This document shows, one piece after another, positions 44,701-54,716 of a stretch of 64,000 nucleotides of DNA. The number at the start of each line of letters is the position of its first letter. The first letter of the stretch is position 1. This DNA comes from Symbiodinium natans (taxonomy: Eukaryota > Sar > Dinophyceae > Suessiales > Symbiodiniaceae). Made by a program: the position numbers and the translations under genes. The notes below the pieces were generated by a model, which worked only from the letters and a program-made list of their open reading frames with translations, ran no database searches and was not told the origin of the DNA. Where the stretch lies: assembly GCA_905221605.1 (NCBI GenBank), contig CAJNDS010002566.1, positions 52,501-116,500 on the forward strand. The letters run 5' to 3'.

Positions 44701-45379
44701 CACGCCAGGAGGCCCGGTTTCTGCGGCTGCCGCCCTTTCTGCTGGTGCAGCTCAACCGCTTCCGCACTGGAAGCGACGGCCTGCCAGACCGAGTCAGCCG
44801 CAAGTGCCGGGTGCCCAGCTGCCTCAGCATTGCCCCAGCAACTCCAGAACCTCAAGGAATATGGGGAGGAGTCAGGGACAGACTCAAGAGAACAGAAGAA
44901 GAGAAGTGACATGAAGTGACGGAGAGGCAGAAGGCAGACAGGAGGGCGCGACGAGGAGACTCCAATGATAATGATGCTGCCTTGTATGAGCCTGGCCAGG
45001 TCGGATCCAGTTGGAGATGGAGCTGGAGGAAGCCACCGGCTACACCTTGCGATCGGTCAGCTACCAGCTGCGGAGCGCCATCTGCCACTACGGCGAAGTC
45101 CCGGAAGGCGGCGCCTACAAAGCCCTGGCCCTGCATTGCGAAGGCGAAGCCGAAGCAGAGGGCCAAGAGGGCCAAGAGGGCCAAGAGGGCCAAGAGGGCC
45201 CACTCCGCCGCGGCAGCTGGCATGTGCTGGACGATGCAGCCGTGCGCTGCAAGCCCCAGAAGGACATTCAGGACATTGTGGACTCGGAGGGGCACCATGC
45301 CTGCTTCTTGATGTTCCGGCGGGGTGACACAAAAACCGTGAACCTCAGGCCCCATGCCGCTTGGCTGCAGTCTATATGA
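41788..45379 (+). CDS. CCCH zinc-finger protein fused to a catalytically dead USP domain
   Basis: Exon 1 seen starts at 41788 after CTGAG. It has two CCCH fingers: C-PQLAKMGI-C-FEGAR-C-QHQ-H (x8, x5, x3) and C-PFGGNSREA-C-PLRNL-C-AFT-H (x9, x5, x3). Exon 2 (about 42,511-43,240) is a Ser/Pro-rich linker. Exon 3 (43,344-about 43,622) holds the USP Cys box as RGLLPCHSIPFLNAWVQALL; the position of Cys in GNTCFxN is Pro (codon 43560). Exon 4 starts at 43747. Exon 5 (to about 44,830) has FLRLPPFLLVQLNRFRTGSD and the following V-x-x-P strand, typical of USP. Exon 6 (about 45,010-45,377) has YQLRSAICHYG, then GGAYKA where G-H-Y is expected (Ala at 45113), and SWHVLDDAAV with the Asp kept. The fold should bind ubiquitin-like partners or act as a scaffold, not cleave; the fingers suggest RNA binding. 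Confidence 0.75.
44093..44350. repeat. (GT)n and GGAGT repeats inside an intron
   Basis: GTGC/GTGT runs at 44,093-44,215 are followed by GTGGAGTGGAGT variants at 44,296-44,346. Both lie between USP exons 4 and 5, so the intron is microsatellite-rich. Confidence 0.9.
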
Positions 45380-46589
45380 GTCTATATGGACTCAATGAGA
45401 ATCTAGCTCACATGCTGCCACGCAAGCAAGATTCGGCAACAAATTGGGGCAGCTGTGAGGGCCGCCTGATCTCTTGCTGAGGCCGTCTTCTCCTGATGGC
45501 TGCGGGAGGCCAGAAGAACCGGCCTCCGAGCTTTCCGGCACTGTGCTGTAGCATGCTGACCACTTTCTCAAATAGCTCTGAACATCTGGAGCATTGCACG
45601 AAGAAGATCGAAGGGGTACCGGATGCGTCACAAAGTGGTCTGTGTGAGCATGCGCAGTGGTGTACATAGCAGGCAAAAAGGCCACGACCGATCCCGCCAA
45701 ACAGAAAGCTGTCGTTGCACCGAGATACGAGTCCCCCAGAGTCTCGTGTTTCTTCAGCCTCGGGCTTTCTTCATCTTTCTATCTTTCTTCAATCTGTGGC
45801 CTTTTGGTTCGATGCGAGCATACATGCCGTGCTAAAAAATGCAGTCAGACCACTGCATCGCAAGAACCGAGTTTAGGCCAGCAACGGTTAGCAGAGGACC
45901 CTCAACCCACAGTCCCTGGGTCAGATTTTCCCTTACCATGTGGGGCCGGAGCTGTGGTGCTCCAGCCATCCGTGCTGCGGCAGTTGCCTTAGAGAAGGGA
46001 GTTTTTTGACAGCGCAGAGGGTTCAACAGTCAGATAGAGAGAGAGAAAGGCAGGAGACAGAAGTAGCATTGCAAAATATTGCAAGATATTTGCAAGAAGC
46101 AGGTGCGGAGGGCCAGCTGGGCCAACTGGGTCAGCAGCAACCGCTCCGTGCGAACTCTCAGAAGCCATGTTTATGCCTTCCTAAGTTCTTCTGTCTGATG
46201 GTTGGAGCATGCCTTGCGGAATGTCGGCATCTGGAGACTTGGGGAGGTCGGCCTTGCAAGGGCACAGACGAGGTGTGGGGAGCCTCGCGGATTTTTCTCA
46301 CTCTCCCGGCAACCTTGCCGCCTCGGAGGAGCTGGGACCTGGCGCCGTGCCAGCGAGGTGCGGCAGAGACGAGCATTGAACAAGTCAGATGCCATCATTG
46401 CATATCATTGCATTGCTTTCCGCGCGGTTTCTCCAGCTCACGTGAGCCCAAAGCCCTGAAATACAGCCCCAAACCTGAGCCCCTACGTTGCGAAACCCGA
46501 CCTGCACCTTTCGACCACAGTGCGAACCCCTGAAACTCTGTAAACCTTTGCCCCTAAATCGACTGAGACACCCATCAACAGAGGCCGGG
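45380..46589. other. spacer, no gene recognised
   Basis: Open frames are short and motif-free. About 46,460-46,565 contains AACCTGAGCCCC, AACCCCTGAAACTC and CCCCTAAATCG, again resembling decayed telomere-like repeats. Confidence 0.5.
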
Positions 46590-47159
46590 CCTATGCGGCC
46601 GAGGCAAAGAAGCGGCGGCCCCTCCGGCCCAAGGCCCGCTTTTTGCTGGGCCCTTGCTTCTCCTGTCTCTCCCTTTCTGCGAAGGAGGAGCTGCTGAGGG
46701 ACACGGCGCACCATGATGTGCCGGTGCGCCGCAAGGCGTGGGGCTGACGCCAAGGGAACAATTGGTGGGGATGGCGAGGGGGTTTGTTCAAACCTGGATG
46801 TGTTCCCTGTTTTGGCATCCCACTCTCAACGGTATTTATCAGAGGGACCCTAGTTGCCCTGGCTTGTTGAACCTTGCTCTGTCTCGCTCCAGGCGGTGAA
46901 AGACCTTGGCAGATACCCGGACGACCCTGAAGCCATCGCGGCCCTAGCCAAGGCCTTGTTGCACGTGTGGCACGTCAGAGGAACTCCACGAAGGGACCAT
47001 GATCTGGAGACAGTACCTCTTGGAAACCTGACCGGATCGGATTTGTTGATGGAGCCTCGGGAGGCTCTCGGTGACGAAGATGTCGCCGTGCAGCTCGCTG
47101 CGCAGGGCGCCATGTCCAAAGTAGCCGACATTGGCGATGAGCGCACCGTACCGGCCTGA
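46590..47159 (+). CDS. HEAT-repeat protein fragment, at least two exons
   Basis: The first exon part reads AYAAEAKKRRPL, later KEELLRDTAHHDVPVRRK, and ends at AAG|GC (about 46,734). The next starts after CTCCAG at 46894: AVKDLGRYPDDPEAIAALAKAL. Joined in phase this gives a helix pair ending in a D-V-P-V-R-R-x-A-V-x-x-L-G motif, the signature of HEAT/PBS-lyase-type repeats. A further segment, LGDEDVAVQLAAQGAMSKVADIGDERTV (about 47,068-47,150), is another such repeat. Upstream and downstream exons are missing or not recognised. A 322-residue antisense frame over this region is rejected. Confidence 0.55.
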
Positions 47160-48180
47160 GAACTCCAGATTCTCTTGACAGCGACGGGGCAAAAGCAGGC
47201 AAAGACATGCAAAGACCGTGAAGACTCACAACCCGAAAACCCCACAGCCCTGTAAGCGTGCTGCAAAGAGTGCTTGCACCCCAAGAACAGCATGGACAGC
47301 CCCTGCACGGAGCGCCTGCGCGTCCGTGCTGGCAAGGTCAAAGCAACGTTGGAGCGCGTCTCCAGCACTTGCGCCGCTGAGCAAGAGCTGAGCACGAACT
47401 GAGCTTCGTTTTCTTTCCAGGCTTGCTCGCGTTGGCCTAAGGAGTGGACAAGGATCGCCGCGTTGAGCACGCTGGCAGACATTACAGGCAAGTACGGGCA
47501 TGCCGCCTCCTCGACCGCCTGATTTGAGAAGGTTGAACAAAGCTGAAAAGCATAGTTTCTAGTTGAAAGCTGTGCTCTTCTTGAGGCAACCCGAGGGACC
47601 GCACTGGATTTGCAGGCTGTGAATGAAGATGGAAGTTCTTGCATCATTTGGTCATGGTGCCTTCGTGCATGTTCTACGTACCACCTGGAGGTGGATGAAG
47701 CTGTCAAAGGTCGGCTGAAAGATGAGGACTGGGGTGTTCGGACCTGAGTGGCTGATTGACGGTTTGAAGTGGCACGTGGCGTCCTCGAGTTTGGCTTTCC
47801 ACGCGCACGCCGCAACACTTCACTCAGAAGGACATCCCTTCACACCCCTTCTCTTGCCTGTGCCGGGTGCTTGCCATGGCCTTGTCTGCGCCACTGGTTG
47901 ACCTTCCGCCGCTGCAGCTACGCCATTGTCTGTCTGCAAGGCGCCCCACCACAGGGGCACCATCCGCGCCATTTTGGCAAGTGCCGAATGTGGGCAAGCA
48001 AGCCTTCGGCGCTTCCTGCGCCTCTTCCTCGGCTGCTTTGGCCCCCTTGGCTCTCGCCTGCCATGTGTGGCCAAGATGGTCGAGGCTCGTCCGGATCGGC
48101 TGACAGTCTCATGATGTTTTTGGACATTTTTTTGTGCCATCCTGGAGTGGTTTCGGGAGTGGCGTCCAGGGTCCCTCAAG
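47160..48180. other. spacer; weak coding signal at 47,958-48,110
   Basis: A + frame near 47,958 reads RGTIRAILASAECGQASLRRFL and VAKMVEARPDRL, with HEAT-like spacing. It may be a further exon of the preceding gene, but I cannot place its splice sites. The rest shows nothing. Confidence 0.35.
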
Positions 48181-50119
48181 ATGTCTTCTCAGAAGTATCG
48201 GAGTAGGACCGGCGTTCAGGTAAGAAGCAGCTGCACTCTTGTGACAGGAGGAACCGTCGTCGAGCTCGCGTCTGGCTCCAGGCAGGAGCTGTCACAGAGA
48301 CGCTGAATGTCACGGAGGTCTACAGGCTCTTAAAGCAGGCGCCGACCACCCGGCACGCCCTTCAGCTGGCCGCGCGGCTGCGCAAAGCTGCCCGGGAGGG
48401 AAAGCGCACGAAGGAGGGGCGCACGCTGGACGCTGGCATCGTTGACGAAGCTCTGGATGTGCTGCTGGAGAACAATGCGAGGCTCAGGACGCCAGTCCCG
48501 ACGGTGCCCAGCTTCTACGACGAGGAGGACGAGGACGAGGACGAGGAGCTCTCCAACCCTTTCGCGCGGACGCGGCGAGACGCGGCGCCCTGGGAAGAGG
48601 AGGCCTTCCCTGAGGCCGCTGAATCCGGCGACCCGGGAAGGCTCGCCCAGGCGATGGCCGACGAGGAGGCCGAGGACCGTGAAACCGACGCCTACGACGA
48701 GGATCGCAACGGATTTTTGGGGAGAGGGGAGAGAGATGGAAAGATCGACCCAGGCGCAGACCCGAAAGCGGACAGCGCTGACCCGGGCGCGTTGAACCCT
48801 TCGGCCCCTCCCCGTTGGAAGTCCGGAGCCGAAGAAGGAGAAGACGACCATGGCGATGTGCCCTATGAGCTTTGGGAGCAGGTGGGGCATGTAGGGCGTA
48901 GGAAAAACTGCACCAGGAGCGAGGATGGATGCATAGTCAGAGGTCCTCCTGTCATAGCGCGCCACAGCTCTGTCAAGGAAATGGAGGACTCAATTCGGAA
49001 CCATCAACACACGCTGAACCAAACTGTTGTCAATAGAATTTTAACACACACACACACACACCTTCAACAAATAGAAGTGAAACGTTGACCCACCAGGTCA
49101 TTTCCAGGAAGTTCAACGTGGTTGACAGGGTCTGGAAAGCACCAACGGCAAGTGAGCTTCCCAGGGTGCCCAAGCTGAGTGAGGACGCGATGGTGCCTGA
49201 AAGCGCATGGCTGAGAATGCCGCACATCGCCGTGAATGGCATGACAAACTGTGGGAAGTCCTCGCTGATCAACCACATTGTTCGATGGACCTATGCAGCC
49301 AAAGCCAGCTCGCGTGCCGGCCGCACCACGAGTATCGACTTCTATGTCGTCAACAACCGCTTTGTGTTGGTCGATCTTCCCGGGTACCCAGACCCTGAGG
49401 AGATGGCTCACCAGGGTGTTTTGAAGCGATGGGAGGCTGCCTGGGAGGATTTAGTGCTGCGCTATCTTCAGTTGTGCGAGGAGGGTGTCTACGATCTGCG
49501 CCTCATGATGCACCTACAGCAGAGCCACAAGTCGCCTAGCAGAGCCTGCAGGCGCTTCGTAGAGGAGTTGCAGGCAAAGAAACTTCCCATGATGCTCATC
49601 TTGACCAAAGATGATCACCTGGTGAAGCCTCATGATCAGCGGAATGCCTATGCCACACAGATCAAGAAGACCTTGCGCATGGAGGGCCCACACATTCACT
49701 ACACCTCGAGGGGAAGCCTCGAAATGGGCCGGCGAAGCAAGAAACATGTACAGAAGTGGATTCGGACGGCCGTGACTGCCGAGAGTGCAGATGACGTGAG
49801 GAAGCTTCTGCAGGAGAAGTGGGAGAACCGCACCTTCTCTGTGCCCAAGAAGACCCCAGAAGAGCTGCAAGCAAAGAAGGAGTTCTGGAAAGCTCGGTAC
49901 CGAAAGTTGAGACAGGACAAGAAGGCCCAGAAGAAGAAGGAGCGAATCCAACGGGCCAGGGAGCAGAGGGAGCAGAGGGAGCAGAGGGCTCCGAGGGCGC
50001 GAAAGGCCACCGGCCTGGACTTGACTGAGCTCCGGGAGCACCTGGAGGAAGGCTCAGAGCAAAGCTCAGAGCAAAGCTCAGAGCAAAGCTCGGAGGAGCG
50101 AAGCCTCGAAGTGCAGTGA
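48181..50119 (+). CDS. EngB/YihA-type GTPase with long N-terminal extension
   Basis: Three exons fit in phase 0: 48181-48219 (ATG start, MSSQKYRSRTGVQ), 48282-48881 and 49097-50116, with GT-AG introns of 62 and 215 nt; about 553 residues. The GTPase core has G1 GMTNCGKSS (residues about 261-269), G3 DLPGYP (about 307), G4 TKDD (about 382) and G5 TSRGS (about 416), matching the EngB family, which assists large ribosomal subunit assembly in bacteria and organelles. The family is normally near 200 residues. Here about 210 N-terminal residues (a helical part, then an EDEDEDEE acidic stretch) and a basic coiled-coil tail with REQ and EQSS repeats are added. Organellar ribosome assembly is likely by family; no clear targeting peptide is seen. 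Confidence 0.85.
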
Positions 50120-50639
50120 AACGGAAAGGGATCACAAACATTCACATCCAGGGATCACCCCCCGCCTCACAAGAAGAGGCGCCAGAGTGTTCCGGTTGCG
50201 AAGAGATGGCGGTGACGCGAAGGAGCGCAGCTCGGCCATGGGGCCACCAGCCCCACCAGCAGCCTGCGAAGGTAAGCAGTCGGAGATGCTGATAACTTCT
50301 ATCCACTTGGGCGGCGATGCATGCGGCCCAGTAGGCATGGGCAGGCGCACGAGGGGAGCGGAGTAAAAGGGCACGGCCGCAGGACTGCCACACGACGCCA
50401 GGGACACTATCGCCTCTTCAGTCTTGAAACTCTGGAAAATCTAAACCAAACGGTTATCTTCATTGCCTTGTTCAGCTCCCATGGCTCCATGCACAGGTCA
50501 GGCGCGCAGCCATTGACACCATGGCCTCCAGAGCAGCACCGGTAACTCGGGCTCGAGTTTGCGCCTGTGTTGTGCTGTACCTTGCCTGCTGGCAACTGCC
50601 AGACTTCGTGGGACAGAAACGCGCAACACCTTAGAGAGC
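50120..50639. other. spacer, no gene recognised
   Basis: About 520 bp following the GTPase stop codon. No domain-bearing frame and no obvious poly(A) signal. Confidence 0.5.
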
Positions 50640-52503
50640 AGCAGTGCAGAAGAACGACGAAGAAATGCCAGGAAGGATGTTGGAGGAGTTGACTGAGTCT
50701 CATACTAGGTTACTTCGTATTGAGAATGTAGTGCTTCTTCATCTGAGCGTTCTTTGCTGCCAGGGCTGCCAAGAGACGCTGGCGGCCGCCAAGCGGCTCC
50801 TTGAGGCAACGTCGCCCGTTCCTCTGGTGTTCCTCTGACCTCTGCCATCCTCTGCCCCCTTCTTTTTCGAAAAAGAGCCTCCTAAGGTTTAGATCGCACT
50901 GAGAAGGTGTGTTTAGGGATGTTCAGGGATGTTCAGGGATGTTTTGAGCATGAGACGCGACAGCGAGCACCTTCGAGGACCAAATGGGAACTGTGCGGGA
51001 GTCTGCCATCAAGGCGCATCGTGTGGGTGGCACGTGAGTGGCGCATGGATCTTTCCCCATGTAAAAGGGTGCAACGGTGCAACTGCTTCTGTGCCTGTGC
51101 CTGTGAGAAGTGCAAGGCCATCGCTGCGTTGGTGCCGAAGGGCACGCGCGAGGCCATCGACTGGATCTCCCCAAGGCTCCGGGAGTTGTGGGATGTTGTG
51201 GAGCATTGGGAGCGAAGGAGAGTCCGACAGGCGGTGACAGCTGCTTAGAGTGCAGGCTTGATGACTGGCACGAGTCTGTGCGGAGGGCAGCTGTTGTGGC
51301 GGCACTGTGCTCAAATCGCTCAATGCAGTTGAGCTTTGATTTTGTTTGGGCGCTTGCAGCCTGGGCCTGGCTGAGGTGTCTAAGATTGCTGCGGGGGTCT
51401 TGGTGTTTGCATGGCGTTGAATTGCGGGGAGGCAGTGACCTGGAAGCCTTAAGGAAAAAGGCGATCAGCACGCCATCGAGCTTGAGAAGAGTGCGTGCGA
51501 CGACAGGCTGAGAGATTCTCGGATCTCCACGGAAGAACACGTGAGCTCCGCTCTGTAGTCTATAGGTCTCCAAGTTGTTTTTTCGGGGCAGGTCCTGGAT
51601 CGTTCGCAAGGCGGGCTCTGTCTCCAAGGTTAGACCGCAGAAGCCCTGAAGTGTGGGGCCATGAGAGGGAAGAAATTTGGGAGTAAGCTCTGGCAGAGGG
51701 TTGCAGCGGGATGATGGGTAAAGGCCGCGACGGACTCTTTGGCGGTGACGGCAACGCTGAACGACTTGACCTCGTTGCGAAAGCTGTCGAAGATGCTGGA
51801 GGAGTTTCTAAACTGTTCGCCGAAGTGTCACGACGTGCTCATGAACAATCGCTCTCTTTAAGTTGCCAAAAAGGCCGCCGCAGATCCGTCCGGGCCGTCC
51901 CGGGACCTGATTAGATGCCTTCAGCGATCTCCAGCGGAGGACTTCGATCCCTTGCCGCGGATGGCGGCCATCTACGGCATCGCGGAGCTCTGCGGCGTCG
52001 GCCATCGCAAGGCCAGGGGGAGCTTGTTGCTAGTAGCAGTAGGTAGCAGTAGTAGCGCTCGCAGGTCTGCAGTGCTCCCACTCCTGGCCAGTGCTGGGCA
52101 TGTCACGGGCATGTTGTTTCGCCGTGGTTCGGGCCCAGAGGGTTTCGCATAAAGGCCAAACACGTGCCAACACCCGTGACGTGTGAAGACTCCACAGACT
52201 CCACAGCCATGCGAAAGTCCCAGCTGGTCAAGGGCGAAGTTTCCGATGTCAAGGCCGAGAGCATTGTGGCACTGGGACCGGCCGCCTCGCTGCTCAAGGC
52301 CATCGTCGCCCACATCGGGCGCTTGCTCGACCAGCTGCTTCCCAAGGAGCGCGGCCCGAAGCCCGAGATCTTGGGGAACCCGTTCCACGACCGCTCTGTG
52401 CAGAAGCACCTTCGAAAGCTCCAGCGATCTGAGATGTTTGTGAAGAGCAGCAAGCGGTGGGAGGGCCGGAGGAAGAACCGAGGTAGACCCTGGCAGTGCT
52501 GAG
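50640..52503 (+). CDS. unassigned multi-exon gene
   Basis: Coding-looking segments on one strand are separated by AG...GT/GC signals: 50,650-50,697 (NDEEMPGRMLEELTE), 50,764-50,826 (CQETLAAAKRLLEATSPVPL, phase 0 on both sides), 51,117-51,248 (LVPKGTREAIDWISPRLRELW), about 51,720-51,862 (LNDLTSLRKLSKMLEEF), about 51,865-52,014 (SRDLIRCLQRSPAEDFDPL, MAAIYGIAELCGVG) and 52,200-52,500 (KGEVSDVKAESIVALGPAAS, PEILGNPFHDRSVQKHLRKL). The product would be helical with a basic C-terminus. I do not recognise the family. Confidence 0.45.
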
Positions 52504-53110
52504 CTGAACTTTCAAAAACTTTGAGGACTGAGGAACCAGGCCCAGGTGAGCCAGGGGAAGCTCAGAGTTATCGGATTGCATCATAGGACAGAGTAGATAA
52601 AGACAGAATGCCAACGTTGTACAGTGTACAGAGACCGCTTCCTTTCCCGCTTGGCGGAAGTTCGACGACAGGCTGATTTCAATTCCTTCCGCTTTGGAAA
52701 AATTCTCTTTGCTAGGCCGGACTGCCTGTTGGCGCATTTTTTGGCACCTTCTCCTTGCTCCAATTTGCAGGGGTTTAGAAGTTTAGGGCTAAGGGGCCTC
52801 TCTCCCTGCCGCGTCGGTGGAGGCCATCGCCCTCGCGGAGGCGCGCCTCGAGCACCGTGACCCGGGCACGCGCCAGGCTCTCGCGCTGCTTCCCTTGCTC
52901 TAATGACGGGTGGCTTTGCAGCCCTTTCCAACTCTCCGTACCGCAGCGCTTTGCGGGCCGGTTCTGGTAAACCCATCACAAGACATTCCTTGAATGCGGA
53001 GCCCCTCTCCATGCCTCTGACACTCTGAGGCCCCCCCCCCTTTTCCAGATCTTCAAGGGGCCAGCGGGGGAGAGAGCGAGAGAGAGTCTCGCTCTTCCCT
53101 GGAAGCCGCC
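52504..53110. other. spacer, no gene recognised
   Basis: No convincing frame. The last bases give GCCGCCATGG, a strong start context for the next gene. Confidence 0.5.
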
Positions 53111-54716
53111 ATGGCGAGCACCACGGAGACGCCCAGATCACCGAGCAAGCGAGAGCTGCTCGAGCGAGAGCTGCCGGGCATCCTGCAGATCAGCGAGGTG
53201 CCGCAGGGTCAAAAAATTAGGCTGTTTCCATCTCGAAATCTCGAAATCTCGAAATCTCGAAATCTCTCAGGCCTGTTCGAAGGGCGTTTCCACTGTTGTG
53301 GGAGGCTTCGATGGGTTGTGCCTCGCTCGTGGCGTTGAGAGGCGACCATGGAGGCGAAGCTGGCGATGCTGCGTGGCAAGGTGGCGCAGCCCATCCAGGG
53401 CCAGGACACCTGCCCGTCCCAGGCACCTGATTCTCGGATTCTCTGTCGCCTTTTTCAGTTTTTCATGGTTCTTGGGTTTGGCTGTGACAGGTGGGGGAGG
53501 GCCTCTTCGTGGGGAACAAGAGGCACGCCACGGACGTGCGCACGCTGGTGAGCCTGGGCGTGCCCCGGCGGTGTTAGACAGGGTTGCTTTGGGAAAGAAT
53601 TGAAAACCCTTATACATAAAATGCCGCGTGTGTATATATATATATGGCATATATATATATATATATGTATTTTCTGATTACAGTATATATTCTATGAGAC
53701 AGAAGAAACCGCATATACGCTTGTATACATTATACATATATATATATGTATAGAATTTAGTTGTTCTTTGAGAGACTGAGGTCACTGGAGCCATGAACTG
53801 TGCACCCACCGGCATCAGCTCTCTGAACCTGGACATGTACACTGCCCACGGTGTTTTGGCTCGACATATCTCTCTTTGGCAGTAGCTGGCCTTCCTTGAA
53901 GGTCTCTTAGTTGTGCACTTAAGGGATCGCCTACGGATACACGAATGTGAGCCAGGCGCAGTTGCGAAACTCTTGCTGTGACAGTCTCAAAAGCGTTTTG
54001 ACAAGCCCTTCCCCCCCTGAGGACGATTACGCTTATCCGATCCTTCATGATCGTGAGGGCCATCGGTCGGAACATTTGGAGACCGCTAAGTCCTTCTACG
54101 ACCGCGTGCGGCAAGCAGGCGCGCAAGTCAGGCACTCCTGGGACTCCTCAGGAGTTCCTCTGGAGGAGTTGCTATTTTGTTAGTAGTAGAGTCTCAACGT
54201 GCATCGCACTTATCCTTCTCCCTTTTCGACTCGCTGAAAGCACCGCAGCGCAGGGGGCAACGTGCTCTTCTTCTGCGTGGCGGGGCAAAACCGCTCGGCC
54301 GCTCTAGCGGTGGCTGTGCAAATCCTGGGGGGGAAGAAGCTGGAGGAGATCCTGACAGTTTGTGCGTGGTGCTCAGACTCTCTGCACCCTTGCACTCTTA
54401 AGATGACGCAGACAGGACCTTTATGTGTGGGACCACCTTGTTGCACTGTTGAAGAAGGGCAAATGAAGGCATGTCAAATGATGAGGCATGAGTGTGCTCA
54501 CATGACGTGCAAAAGGTCTATGGCACATAGGCCCTTTACGCCCCACAATCCCATAAGCCCCCAAACTTAAACCCCTAAACCGATTATACGAGCGGCATAT
54601 ACGGGCTGTGAACAGTAGCCCTGAGTGGCTCAGTCGAAGTGCCGGCCCTTCATCCTGGAGAACGTCGGCTTCCAACGTCAGCTGGTGGAGCTGGAGATCA
54701 TCGAAGAGCGGCTCAG
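53111..54716 (+). CDS. dual-specificity phosphatase, multi-exon
   Basis: ATG at 53111 (GCCGCCATGG) starts MASTTETPRSPSKRELLE. Later exons: about 53,340-53,410; 53,491-about 53,570 (GEGLFVGNKRHATDVRTLVSLGV, the N-terminal strand-helix of DSPs); about 53,980-54,118 (DDYAYPILHDREGH with the likely general-acid Asp, then a helix); 54,254-54,357 (GGNVLFFCVAGQNRSAALAV, the P-loop C-x5-R); and 54,634-54,716 (RPFILENVGFQRQLVELE, the C-terminal DSP helix). The intron 54,119-54,253 is GC-AG and phase-matched; the next, 54,358-54,633, is GT-AG and phase-matched. The usual His before the catalytic Cys is Phe. The gene probably continues to the right because the last exon ends in a split codon. Confidence 0.75.
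53625..53755. repeat. (AT)n microsatellite in a phosphatase intron
   Basis: Three (AT)n tracts joined by ATGGCAT, ATGTAT and ACAT words, partly self-complementary, inside the intron before the DDYAYP exon. Confidence 0.93.

Noticed and set aside
41788-45379. Calling the CCCH/pseudo-USP gene a PAN2 or PAN3 orthologue
   Set aside because: No WD40 repeats, RNase D-type exonuclease or pseudokinase is present; the resemblance is of parts only.
46850-47818. 322-residue minus-strand open frame
   Set aside because: Ser/Arg-rich with no motif; the + strand carries HEAT-like exons with phase-matched AG|GC splicing in the same place.
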